Origin: RGIG5612 sp045616165
GTDB lineage: Bacteria; Bacillota; Clostridia; Lachnospirales; Lachnospiraceae
Direction of reading: 5' to 3'
Length of the DNA stretch: 60,502 nucleotides
NCBI GenBank assembly: GCA_045616165.1
Contig: JAZLGF010000042.1
Span: forward strand, 1-60,502
Both the position numbers and the translations under genes were made by a program. The notes under the pieces are model-generated. The model worked only from the letters and a program-made list of their open reading frames with translations, was not told the origin of the DNA and made no database searches. Positions within the stretch are counted from its first letter, which is position 1; each line of letters opens with the position of its first letter. This document shows positions 52,990-60,502 of this stretch, piece by piece.

Positions 52990-53012
52990 CATCAATAGAA
53001 AAAGGAGTTATT

Positions 53013-53909
53013 ATGGAGTTTAGGAGAATCGAATATTTTTTAGTACTTGCAGATAAATTAAATTACGCAAAGGCTGCGAAGGAACTTTGCATTTCTTCGC
53101 AAGCACTTACTAAGCAAATAAATATTTTAGAAGACGAATTAGGAACCAAACTTTTTGAAAGAACAACAAGGAGCGTTGCTCTTACGGAGGATGGAGAAAT
53201 GTGCCGAAATCAGTTCGCAAACTTAAAGGCTCATTACGACGAAACACTAAGAGCTGTAAAAAGTGCTGTCTCCGATAAACATGCATTGATTCGAATTGGA
53301 ATCTTCGCAGCTCTTCCAAAGAATAATCTTCTTAATCCTATCATGCAGGATTTAACAAATGAATTCCCTGATATAGATTTTGACATAACGACAAACAACA
53401 TGGATGGTCTTAGAGATGACGTTAAAAATGGCATGATAGATTTAGCAATTACTAATGCACATGATTTTGAGGATTGGCAAGGATGTGATCGAATTAATTT
53501 CGCAGTCTTTCCAGCACAAATAGTTGTTTCCGAAAAGCATTCATGGGTAAAAGATAAAAAGAAAAAAATCAGCTCAAAAGATATGGAAGACGCTGACATA
53601 CTTTTAATGATTAAACATGGCCCATATGAATTTAACAGTTTCTATCAAAAGGTAAAAACGAAAAAACGAAACATGTCGCCAGATTTTGATTCAATGATGA
53701 TGCGTCTCGAAACTGGAAAAGAATTTGCCGTCTTCCCACGCGCTTTCAACGACATGGAAAATAGTAAATTCGTTTACTATGCTCTGCCAGACGAATACAA
53801 ATTCAACTATCGAACTATGTGCGCCTGCAATAAATCAAATCCAAACCCAGCAGTGAAGAAAGTTTTTAAGTTTATTAAAGAAAATAAGACTAATTATTCA
53901 TTGTTTTAA
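53013..53909 (+). CDS. LysR family transcriptional regulator
   Basis: 298 residues. MEFRRIEYFLVLADKLNYAKAAKELCISSQALTKQINILEDELG is the LysR winged helix; the rest is a substrate-binding-type sensor domain. AAAAAGGAG lies ahead of the ATG; the open frame further up only translates the repeats. It probably governs the divergent UroD-like gene; the co-inducer is unknown. Confidence 0.9.
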   Translation: MEFRRIEYFLVLADKLNYAKAAKELCISSQALTKQINILEDELGTKLFERTTRSVALTEDGEMCRNQFANLKAHYDETLRAVKSAVSDKHALIRIGIFAALPKNNLLNPIMQDLTNEFPDIDFDITTNNMDGLRDDVKNGMIDLAITNAHDFEDWQGCDRINFAVFPAQIVVSEKHSWVKDKKKKISSKDMEDADILLMIKHGPYEFNSFYQKVKTKKRNMSPDFDSMMMRLETGKEFAVFPRAFNDMENSKFVYYALPDEYKFNYRTMCACNKSNPNPAVKKVFKFIKENKTNYSLF

Positions 53910-53929
53910 CATGCGTAATATGCTAATAT
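53901..53929 (+). promoter_or_regulatory. toxin promoter of the type I locus
   Basis: TTGTTT, 17 bp, TAATAT. It overlaps the last codons of the LysR gene. The start point (about 53936) falls right on the GAGTCACC arm. Confidence 0.6.
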
Positions 53930-54039
53930 AAGTTCACGAGTCACCTACAGCGGTAGGCGGTTGACCTCCATCAGGGAGTAAAAGCCCTGTTTTCATATAA
54001 TCCATCTCTTTGGAAATATCTAAAAGGAGGTCGTTGTTC

Positions 54040-54192
54040 ATGAATCTAACGATATCTTTAATTTCTTTTATAGAAATACTTCTATCGATTTTCACTATTG
54101 GATTAGCCATAGGTAAATTTATTGAGAAATTCAATAATTTTATTGAAGAAGTGAAAAAAAATTCAAAACATAAAAACAACCGCCAATCTTGA
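54040..54192 (+). CDS. small hydrophobic peptide, likely type I toxin
   Basis: 50 residues: one membrane helix (LTISLISFIEILLSIFTIGL), then a charged end (KKNSKHKNNRQS). AAAAGGAGGTC is 7 nt before the ATG. The 5' leader holds GACCTCC (53963-53969), a perfect complement to that GGAGGTC (54026-54032), so the untrimmed mRNA may hide its own ribosome site. The stop codon lies in the loop of the terminator. An antisense RNA gene lies opposite. No homology to a named toxin can be claimed; holin-like/TxpA-like groups are the nearest in layout. Confidence 0.7.
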   Translation: MNLTISLISFIEILLSIFTIGLAIGKFIEKFNNFIEEVKKNSKHKNNRQS

Positions 54193-54253
54193 AGTGATTA
54201 GCGGTGTTTTTATAACCAATAATTAATTTCAGGTCAACCGTCTATCGGTGACT
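54170..54253 (-). ncRNA. predicted antisense antitoxin RNA (about 80 nt)
   Basis: A strong minus promoter is at 54259-54286. The RNA would start near 54252 and stop after the shared terminator. It overlaps the 3' end of the toxin message by about 40 nt, as RatA overlaps txpA. Existence is inferred from promoter and terminator. Confidence 0.65.
54179..54211. terminator. bidirectional terminator of toxin mRNA and antisense RNA
   Basis: ACCGCCAATC-ttgaagt-GATTAGCGGT (one mismatch), GTTTTTA on plus, TGTTTTTA on minus. Confidence 0.82.
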
Positions 54254-54258
54254 CTTTA

Positions 54259-54286
54259 ATTATACATTTTTAACATATTTTGTCAA
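54259..54286 (-). promoter_or_regulatory. promoter of the antisense RNA
   Basis: Minus strand TTGACA, 16 bp, TATAAT: stronger than the toxin promoter, as expected for an antitoxin RNA. Confidence 0.75.
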
Positions 54287-54370
54287 ATTGATTCAAAATT
54301 TCTTTTACAAAAGGCATCTCATACAATTATTAAGTTTTCAATTTACAAAGCTGCATTTCACCTTAAAAAC

Positions 54371-54628
54371 TTGCATCTCGAATTTCAGTTCAGCCCAGAC
54401 TTAAAGAAAGCTGGACAACTATTATTTTCTAATCTTGGAATGGATTTAACAACTGCTGTTACTATATTCATAAAACAAGCCGTAAGGGAACAAAGAATTC
54501 CTTTCACTATTTCTATGGAAGTTCCAAATTCTACTACAATCACGGCCTTAGATGAATACGAAGATATGAAGAGGAATCCTTCAAAATATAAAAGGTATTC
54601 TTCTTTCGACGAGGCTTTAGAGGATTAA
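54371..54628 (+). pseudogene. orphan RelB/DinJ-type antitoxin, probable remnant
   Basis: 85 residues clearly of the family: FSPDLKKAGQLLFSNLGMDLTTAVTIFIKQAVREQRIPFTI. The only start available is TTG with no ribosome site; the frame is open upstream but without ATG. No toxin gene follows. The start seems lost. It may be an old half of a toxin-antitoxin pair; a weakly translated gene cannot be excluded. Confidence 0.65.
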
Positions 54629-54693
54629 CTGGAACGCATTCGGATTTGTTTTAGTTTTTAACTTCTCTTGTTATTTATTCATAAATCCGTACT

Positions 54694-56628
54694 TTATTGA
54701 ATTTTTATATTAACTGTAACATCTTTTTCAAAATCAAATTGGTGCTCTTCTCCATTATACGAAAAAATCATTTTAATTTTCGTTTCATCATTTGGTTCAT
54801 CCAATATTTTATTTGTGTATTTATATCCAGAGCTTCTATTACCTTCTATATAGGTAATGTTATTATTTATTTTTGTTGTATCAATTCCTATATAGTTAAA
54901 TAAGTCTACAACATCATAATCTTTTAATATACCCTTATCTCTTATCTCAATCTGAAAATCCGAATTCAAAAAGTTTTCGTATTCAGAACTTATCCACTTA
55001 TAATATCCTCCATCAATATTTTCTTCGTATCTAGCGATTTTTTTATCCATTTCGCTAAGTCTTTCAAGCACATATTCTCTAAAAATGCTTAATCTATATT
55101 CTGGATTTTGTTTGGATGTTTCTGGCCATCTTTTTATTTCTCTTCTATATGCTCCAGAATTAAAAATATTTTGTTCATATTCAGATATCATTTTTTCTAT
55201 ATTTTCTTTTGACCAACCGTTTTTTCTTAGTTTCCGATATTTATTTATAAAAGCTTCTTTTGCTTCTTTGTCACCTTGTTCCAATAACGCTGTATAATAT
55301 AAATCTTTCATAACTCTATTGTTTTTAGGTGTCCACCCATAAGCTACTAAAAAATTATTTTCGGGCTTTCCATTCCACACATTCCCCCACGTCATATCCA
55401 AGTCCCATGGAATCTGTAAAACACCCATACCATCCTTTTTTGAGCGCATGGCAAAAATATTATTTTTTATAGAATATCCCGATACATTATCAACTCCTTG
55501 TACCAAATCATAAAACAAAATGATATCTGTAACATTATCTAAATCAATATACTTTTTTAGTTCTACTATATTATTTTTTTTGAAATTATACGTCGTAAAA
55601 TATTTAATAAATATTTGCCACATATTATTCTTTTCATCTTCGTTTAATTCACCTACATGCTTTAATTCAAAAGCACTTGTGTCAAATTCTTTTATTGATA
55701 ACCAATTTATTCCTTTATATATTGCTTCTTGAGTAATATCTCCATTTAATTGAAGTTGTTTTTCATCTATTGGATATCCCAATGCATATAACCCACTATA
55801 TTTTCCATTAACAAAAAGTTCTAAATACTTATATTCCGTTCCTGCATCTATATGATATTTATTATTCCTTGCGCAGCTATACTTCCATAAATTTTGCGAA
55901 AATACATTACGAACCTTTTCCTGATCTGGATATAGCGCATCAAGAATCCAATCATTATCTTGCCTTAGTCCCAACAACGAAATATTATTTTCTCGAGTAT
56001 TGTCGCCTAACGATTTAATTCGTGTATTTATCTTATATGCTTTTTTAGGAAATGTTCTTGTTATTCCTCCCCTTATTCTAATTCTTCCTTCTGATTTAGT
56101 TATTCTTTTCGTACAATCTTTTTGATTGTCAAATAAATATAAAGTCATATTAACATCTGCATCTCCAATATCTCCTTCACAATTTATGTTCATAATTGGA
56201 AGCGTTGTGCAAACTAAATAAAACTCTTGAAAACATTCATCTGAATAAATAACAAATCGGATATGAAAGTCTTTTTCCAATAATATATCTGTAATCTTAT
56301 TATTACAGAAAGCTATTTTAAGAGGTTCTTTTGTCTCAATATCTAAATTTATTCTAGGATTTCTTGCTGTTGAACTTCCCTCAACTAACGAATAATAAAA
56401 AATGTTTGTATCTGCTTCTCGAAATAAAGATTGTTCATTAAATTCTATAGATGGATTAAATTGATTCGTCTCTATTCTTTCTTTTTTTATTTTTTCGAAA
56501 TCCTTATAATTGATAATGCAGTCATTAAATCTTTTATTCTGTTTTATTATTAATGGATACACAAAAAAGAGGCACATTAATGCTAATATTGAAAATATTA
56601 ATATAATTATGCCACCTTTTCTTCTCAT
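54694..56628 (-). CDS. CotH kinase family protein
   Basis: 644 residues. An N-terminal membrane helix (GIIILIFSILALMCLFFVYPL) leaves the rest outside. The CotH core is seen in GRIRIRGGITRTFPKKAYKI, LLGLRQDNDWILDALYPD, YLELFVNGKYSGLYALG and the metal-binding VLQIPWDLDMTWGN. CotH proteins phosphorylate spore-coat or surface proteins. Third gene of an operon with VTC and DUF4956, 12 nt behind the latter. Confidence 0.88.
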   Translation of the reverse strand: MRRKGGIIILIFSILALMCLFFVYPLIIKQNKRFNDCIINYKDFEKIKKERIETNQFNPSIEFNEQSLFREADTNIFYYSLVEGSSTARNPRINLDIETKEPLKIAFCNNKITDILLEKDFHIRFVIYSDECFQEFYLVCTTLPIMNINCEGDIGDADVNMTLYLFDNQKDCTKRITKSEGRIRIRGGITRTFPKKAYKINTRIKSLGDNTRENNISLLGLRQDNDWILDALYPDQEKVRNVFSQNLWKYSCARNNKYHIDAGTEYKYLELFVNGKYSGLYALGYPIDEKQLQLNGDITQEAIYKGINWLSIKEFDTSAFELKHVGELNEDEKNNMWQIFIKYFTTYNFKKNNIVELKKYIDLDNVTDIILFYDLVQGVDNVSGYSIKNNIFAMRSKKDGMGVLQIPWDLDMTWGNVWNGKPENNFLVAYGWTPKNNRVMKDLYYTALLEQGDKEAKEAFINKYRKLRKNGWSKENIEKMISEYEQNIFNSGAYRREIKRWPETSKQNPEYRLSIFREYVLERLSEMDKKIARYEENIDGGYYKWISSEYENFLNSDFQIEIRDKGILKDYDVVDLFNYIGIDTTKINNNITYIEGNRSSGYKYTNKILDEPNDETKIKMIFSYNGEEHQFDFEKDVTVNIKIQ

Positions 56629-56640
56629 GATATTATTCCT

Positions 56641-57312
56641 CTAAACAATATCATCACAATCGTATTCAATTATTGAGAATTTTTCTATCGAAGTATTCCT
56701 AAGTTTTTCTGTAAGTGCTTCTGGTTTTTTTGTTGATAGCTCAACAACATAATCCATACCCTTAGAAGTATAATTTCTACTTTTAATTTTATATCTCTTT
56801 GTTGTAGATTTGATTATTTCTAATATTTGATTTTCAGCCTGTTCATTACAATGAAATACCAAAACAATGGGTCTACTTCCACCTAAATGAACATTTTCAA
56901 ATACTATTAATATTATAGTAACGACTATCGAAGTTAAAACTGCCACTTCATATAATTGGCATCCGCACGTTATACCAATAAATACTGCCCATAATATATA
57001 AAGCATATCTATCGGATCTTTAACTGCTGTTCTAAATCTTATAATTGCTAAAGCACCAATAGTTCCTAATGTTATAACCAAGTTTGATTGTAATGTCATT
57101 ATAATCATTGCAATAAAAAATGGAATAATTGCTATACATATATTAAAAGCTTTATTATAAAATGCTCTATGAGAAACAAATCTATAAACTATAAACTCAT
57201 ATGCGCTTAGTATTAAAACTGCTAAAAGTACCGATAAAATAACTGACGTGAATAATTGAGGATTTTCATATGTATTTATTAAATTTTCAAAAACACTTTT
57301 TATTTGTTCCAT
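56641..57312 (-). CDS. DUF4956 membrane protein
   Basis: 223 residues. Four membrane helices in the first 140 residues (SVILSVLLAVLILSAYEFIVY, then ICIAIIPFFIAMIIMT and so on), with GTIGALAIIRFRTAVKDPIDM as the family signature, then a cytosolic ferredoxin-like end. Regularly found with VTC-domain and CotH genes. 2 nt between it and the VTC gene. Confidence 0.87.
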   Translation of the reverse strand: MEQIKSVFENLINTYENPQLFTSVILSVLLAVLILSAYEFIVYRFVSHRAFYNKAFNICIAIIPFFIAMIIMTLQSNLVITLGTIGALAIIRFRTAVKDPIDMLYILWAVFIGITCGCQLYEVAVLTSIVVTIILIVFENVHLGGSRPIVLVFHCNEQAENQILEIIKSTTKRYKIKSRNYTSKGMDYVVELSTKKPEALTEKLRNTSIEKFSIIEYDCDDIV

Positions 57313-57314
57313 GA

Positions 57315-58010
57315 TTATCCTTTCTTTTGTAAAGCATGTCTTCCTAAATAATATTTTGAAAATGATGTTCTAACTAATTCTTTGTTTGTTATTAAATGTC
57401 TAATATGGCTCGGAAGAATGTAATCAAATTTCACTTCCAATACATGTTTATTCTTTTCCTGCAATGGCATCTTAATATAATTTCCAGTTAAAAAGTCATT
57501 TGTTTCATTTGAAGATGAAATATTCATATCTAATGTTATTCTCACATTAGATATCGGCTCAACAAAAGCAATTCTTTCATAATCAACTATTGTTTTCGGC
57601 GTAAACCCTTTTGTAAGACAATCTATACAAAATTGTTTTAACAATTTTGTATCTGCTTTCCAGAAAACATCGCTAATATTTCCATCAACAATATTTTGGT
57701 ATTGTGCTCTATCAATAATGCAACTTTCCTTATAACATCTTTCTAACAATTTTTCCTTGCGTTCAAGTTTTATAAAATCAGTATTATCATTATAATATCG
57801 AATTCTATACTTATATCGCTTGTGAACACCTTGGTCATTATCTCTCATGCAAGAATTATAGACATCATCAAAATACAAACTATGTATTTCATACCGTCCA
57901 CTTATATCAGCATTCAAATCAACTTCTAACAATGCTTCTAATCTTGCTTTTACTTCAGCAAGATATGTATTGGTAATAATATATTTCCATTCATTTCTAT
58001 ATTGACGCAT
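57315..58010 (-). CDS. VTC-domain (polyphosphate polymerase-like) protein
   Basis: 231 residues. VTC/CYTH tunnel-fold residues are present: RNEWKYIIT, YEIHSLYFDD, KRYKYRIRYYN, FIKLERKE, VDYERIAF, LEVKFDYILP. In yeast, VTC4 makes polyphosphate from ATP; the bacterial proteins are not well tested. First gene of the CotH operon. Confidence 0.87.
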   Translation of the reverse strand: MRQYRNEWKYIITNTYLAEVKARLEALLEVDLNADISGRYEIHSLYFDDVYNSCMRDNDQGVHKRYKYRIRYYNDNTDFIKLERKEKLLERCYKESCIIDRAQYQNIVDGNISDVFWKADTKLLKQFCIDCLTKGFTPKTIVDYERIAFVEPISNVRITLDMNISSSNETNDFLTGNYIKMPLQEKNKHVLEVKFDYILPSHIRHLITNKELVRTSFSKYYLGRHALQKKG

Positions 58011-58056
58011 TCTTAGAATAAAATTGTTTTATGTATTTTTATTTGAAATTTCATCT

Positions 58057-58120
58057 TTACCTATTTATAGGTAACTAATAATAAGTTATTTTTTCTCATC
58101 CGTCAACTACGCATAGGTAA
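58057..58120. promoter_or_regulatory. TTACCTA/TAGGTAA sites, candidate operator
   Basis: TTACCTA-ttta-TAGGTAA (58057-58074) and a further TAGGTAA at 58114-58120, itself framed by ACGCA/TGCGT (58109-58129). They lie between the VTC operon and the XRE gene, a likely place for XRE binding. A weak promoter TTGTAG-17-TAATCA (58142-58170) leads to the XRE gene. Confidence 0.55.
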
Positions 58121-58189
58121 TTTCTGCGTCATGTAATGTTATTGTAGTGTTAACTTTACAAGGGTAATCATTATGATGAAGGTGTTTTT

Positions 58190-58438
58190 ATGCTATATTC
58201 GGAAATTATTTCTTTGAGAATAAAAGACTTATGTAAGAAAAAAGATATCACCATTAATAAACTCGCTACTTTGAGTGGCTTAAAGCAGTCAACTATAGAC
58301 AATATTATTCATGGTGCAAGCCAGAATCCAAAAATGTATACGCTTCATAAAATTGCCATAACTTTTAATATGACCTTAAGTGAATTTTTGGATTTTCCGG
58401 AGCTAAATGATTATAAAATTGATGAAGAAGATAATTGA
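58190..58438 (+). CDS. small XRE regulator, controller-protein-like
   Basis: 82 residues, almost all helix-turn-helix: LRIKDLCKKKDITINKLATLSGLKQSTIDNIIHGASQNPKMYTLHKIAITFNMTLSEF. Size and place ahead of methyltransferase genes recall the C proteins of restriction-modification systems. GATGAAGG lies ahead of the ATG. Confidence 0.85.
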   Translation: MLYSEIISLRIKDLCKKKDITINKLATLSGLKQSTIDNIIHGASQNPKMYTLHKIAITFNMTLSEFLDFPELNDYKIDEEDN

Positions 58439-58475
58439 ATTTTAGATTATAACAGTAAAAAAACGACGGGAGCTC

Positions 58476-58570
58476 CGGGCTCTAGTTAGAGAATCGCGAC
58501 AAGATTCCCTATAAGAGCCCGAAAGCCCTTAATTAAAAAGAAAATCCAAAGATATTAATTCTTTGGATTT
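58476..58570 (+). ncRNA. long hairpin and terminator, possible small RNA
   Basis: CGGGCTCT (58476-58483) pairs with AGAGCCCG (58514-58521); inside, AGAGAATC pairs with GATTCCCT (one mismatch) closing a GCGACAA loop. 20 nt on comes the terminator AAATCCAAAG-n9-CTTTGGATTT. The GC-rich stem stands out in AT-rich DNA. It fits no riboswitch I know. It could simply be the double terminator of the XRE gene. Confidence 0.5.
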
Positions 58571-58574
58571 TTTT
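58542..58574 (+). terminator. intrinsic terminator
   Basis: AAATCCAAAG-atattaatt-CTTTGGATTT with TTTT following. Ends the XRE transcript or the small RNA ahead of it. Confidence 0.85.
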
Positions 58575-58676
58575 ATGCAATAAATTTGAATATTCATAAT
58601 ATTTTTATCAAAGATGTTCAACAGAAAACGGACATATTAATAATGACGAAATTTTTCGCTCTTCTTCTTATATTTA

Positions 58677-58705
58677 TTGATTATGATGAATATAATAGTT
58701 AAAAT
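58677..58705 (+). promoter_or_regulatory. promoter of the methyltransferase genes
   Basis: TTGATT, 17 bp, TAAAAT. Leader about 50 nt to AGGAGAACTATG. Confidence 0.6.
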
Positions 58706-58760
58706 GTAATGATAAGGTAACAAACGAATATAGAACAATATTAATTTAATCAGGAGAACT

Positions 58761-59471
58761 ATGACAAAACAGATTAAATCCAAAGAAAGAGTTTCTGAGC
58801 ATGGCGAGGTTTTTACTGCTGAGCGTGAAGTAAAAGCTATGTGCGACCTTGTTGCTCAGGAATGCGACAGAATAGATAGTAGATTTTTAGAGCCGGCTTG
58901 CGGTGATGGAAATTTTTTGGCTGAAATATTAACTCGGAAGCTTGCCACAGTTAAAAGATTATATGGAAAGAGCGCGTATGGTTATGAAAAAAATTCTATT
59001 CTTGCGTTAACCAGTTTATATGGCGTTGATATTATGCGTGATAATGTTAAGGAATGCCGTAATAGACTTTATAAGATATGGAACAAAGAATATACAGCAG
59101 TCTGTAAAAAAGAATGCAATGAAGAAACAAGAAAGGCTGCAAAGTATATCATATTCAACAACATTCTGTGTGGAAATGCATTAACTCTTATGCGCGTAGA
59201 TGATGAATGCAACGATACCGATAAACCAATCATTTTCCCAGAATGGAGTTTTGTAACAGGTAACAAATTAAAACGGAGAGACTTTAGACTCGATGTTTTA
59301 TTAAAAGAAAATAAAGATGACGCAAATTATGATGGACAGCTCTCATTGTTTGGTAGCGATGCAATGGGTTATGAAAATTGGATGATTGACCCAGTAACAA
59401 ATGAAATGATACCAAGACCAACAAAAGAGTATCCGCCAATAAATTACAGAAAGGTATATGAAAATGGCTGA
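58761..59471 (+). CDS. N6-adenine DNA methyltransferase-like protein (motif I only)
   Basis: 236 residues. FLEPACGDGNFLAEIL is SAM motif I and GYEKNSILALTSLYGVDIMRDNV motif II/III. No NPPY/DPPY motif IV is seen, and the protein is short, so alone it may not methylate; it ends in a tail with DPVTNEMIPRPTKEYPP. The next gene overlaps it by 8 nt. Likely a subunit or half of a restriction-modification enzyme. Confidence 0.72.
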   Translation: MTKQIKSKERVSEHGEVFTAEREVKAMCDLVAQECDRIDSRFLEPACGDGNFLAEILTRKLATVKRLYGKSAYGYEKNSILALTSLYGVDIMRDNVKECRNRLYKIWNKEYTAVCKKECNEETRKAAKYIIFNNILCGNALTLMRVDDECNDTDKPIIFPEWSFVTGNKLKRRDFRLDVLLKENKDDANYDGQLSLFGSDAMGYENWMIDPVTNEMIPRPTKEYPPINYRKVYENG

Positions 59472-60502
59472 AACATTTTTCGACAGAGTTCACAAACAAG
59501 ATGCTCATACACCTGATGTTCTCGCATGCCTTGCCAACTTATCAAATGATGAGGTATTTACACCTCCGGAAGTAGTAAATCAGATGCTTGATATGTTGCC
59601 ACAAGAATTGTTTGAGAGCACAGAGACAACCTTTTTAGACCCTGCTTGTAAAACAGGAGTATTTCTTCGCGAAATTGCTAAAAGACTCTTAAATGCTCAG
59701 ATGCCGGGTTATCAAGAACGCATGAATGAAATTTCCGAAAAGAAAGCTCTTGGGATAAAACTTAAATCTAAGGATGAAGATTATATAGATGAGTTACAAG
59801 CAAGACTTGACCACATCTTCCATAAACAACTTTTCGGAATTGCAATCACAGAATTAACAAGTTTGCTTTCAAGAAGAAGTGTTTATTGTTCCATGTATCC
59901 AAACGGAAAATATTCAGTTGTTCCATTTGATAATGCTGAAGGTAATATACGTTTTAGAAGTGTTAAACATACATGGAAAGATGGAAAATGTGTTTACTGT
60001 GGCGCAAGCCAAGATGCGTGGGACAGAGGCGATGATGTTGAAACCCATGCATACGAATTTATTCATACAATAAGCTTACAGGAGGCTTTTAACATGGCAT
60101 TTTTTGATGTAATTATATGTAATCCGCCTTATCAATTAGGAGATGGAAGCGGTGGTAGTTCCGATAGTGCAATACCTATTTATAATAAATTTATTGAACA
60201 AGCGATTAAATTAAATCCCAAATATTTAAGTATGATTATTCCATCTAAATGGATGGTTGGAGGAAGAGGTTTAGAAAAATTTAGAGAAAAATTACTTTTC
60301 GATAGACGAATTAGTTTTTTAGTGGATTTTGAAAATTCGGCTGATTGTTTTCCTGGTATCCATTTAGATGGTGGTGCATGTTACTTTTTATGGGAGAAGA
60401 ATTATAATGGTCCTGTAAAATATACATATTATGCCACAGATGGAACAAAATTAGAATCTGAGAGATTTCTCAACAACGAATATTTTAAATATGTAATTCG
60501 TG
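59464..60502 (+). CDS. Eco57I-type restriction-modification methyltransferase (partial)
   Basis: At least 346 residues, open at the right edge. Motif I FLDPACKTGVFLREI, motif IV ICNPPYQLGDG, and between them a Cys2-type finger CVYCGAS..ETHAYEFIH. EVFTPPEVVNQMLDMLP is the usual N-terminal helix of the group. The ATG overlaps the stop of the preceding gene, so the two are coupled. A specificity or nuclease part would lie beyond the window. Confidence 0.85.
   Translation, partial: MAETFFDRVHKQDAHTPDVLACLANLSNDEVFTPPEVVNQMLDMLPQELFESTETTFLDPACKTGVFLREIAKRLLNAQMPGYQERMNEISEKKALGIKLKSKDEDYIDELQARLDHIFHKQLFGIAITELTSLLSRRSVYCSMYPNGKYSVVPFDNAEGNIRFRSVKHTWKDGKCVYCGASQDAWDRGDDVETHAYEFIHTISLQEAFNMAFFDVIICNPPYQLGDGSGGSSDSAIPIYNKFIEQAIKLNPKYLSMIIPSKWMVGGRGLEKFREKLLFDRRISFLVDFENSADCFPGIHLDGGACYFLWEKNYNGPVKYTYYATDGTKLESERFLNNEYFKYVIR

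Larger units (their letters stand above)
53938..54254. repeat. inverted repeat framing the type I toxin locus
   Basis: Left arm GAGTCACC (53938-53945) and CGGTTGACCT (53958-53967). Right arm AGGTCAACCG (54231-54240) and GGTGACTC (54247-54254). Each arm also folds on itself (CCTAC/GTAGG on the left, CCG/CGG on the right). Thus the sense and the antisense RNA begin with the same sequence and a 5' hairpin. Confidence 0.85.

Noticed and set aside
52851..53012. N-terminal extension of the LysR protein
   Set aside because: It reads through repeat copies 4 and 5; LysR proteins start at the helix-turn-helix, where AAGGAG and ATG 53013 lie.
53934..54179. 81-residue frame opposite the type I toxin
   Set aside because: It covers the toxin leader and coding region in antisense, crosses the left arm, and has no ribosome site; the antisense strand is better explained by a short RNA.

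Overview
The window looks like the chromosome of a low-GC, Gram-positive, anaerobic member of the Clostridia, perhaps a gut or rumen Lachnospiraceae-like species. The reasons are AT-rich DNA, strong AGGAGG-type ribosome sites, a short archaeal-type prolyl-tRNA synthetase, an Rpn-family nuclease gene, ECF and OFA transporters, and an anaerobic molybdenum enzyme. The taxon is inferred; there is no rRNA gene to check it. I found no tRNA, rRNA or CRISPR array.

Left part (1-12.3 kb): a partial gene end, an Rpn-type nuclease, a regulator/lipoprotein pair, a YgjP-type metallopeptidase with a small unannotated gene behind it, then a divergent aromatic-catabolism locus. On the minus strand an SSS symporter and an OFA-type MFS transporter; on the plus strand a molybdopterin/Fe-S enzyme pair like pyrogallol-phloroglucinol transhydroxylase, followed by a thiolase and an SDR reductase. 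The plus-strand promoter has the 19-bp spacer and dyad of a MerR-family target.

12.3-22.2 kb: a beta-helix, sortase-anchored surface protein lying between two nearly identical terminators, a RidA protein, a 700-bp intergenic island of stem-loops, and a glycoside locus (GDPD and GPH-like transporter on minus; GH2 and GH36 glycosidases on plus).

22.2-50.6 kb: housekeeping, all on the minus strand. murA-metK-proS-cca-pgm-capE plus an anti-sigma-kinase-like/GNAT fusion; an M23/G5 envelope peptidase; an eight-gene run with overlapping or nearly touching genes (GlpO-like FAD enzyme, second FAD enzyme, DUF1667, RibU-like ECF, typA, KOW/Sel1 protein, MATE, mscL); and rpoC-rpoB with its own strong promoter.

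50.8-60.5 kb: accessory DNA. A RelB/PIN toxin-antitoxin pair with an altered PIN active site, a UroD-like methyltransferase divergent from a LysR gene, a compact type I toxin/antisense-RNA locus, an orphan RelB remnant, the CotH-DUF4956-VTC trio, and the start of a restriction-modification locus (small XRE regulator, two methyltransferase genes) that runs off the window.

A family of about 95-bp GC-rich repeats (five full copies) sits between genes at 24.7, 26.7 and 52.8 kb; two other repeat types link the 15.2 and 33.5 kb intergenic regions.
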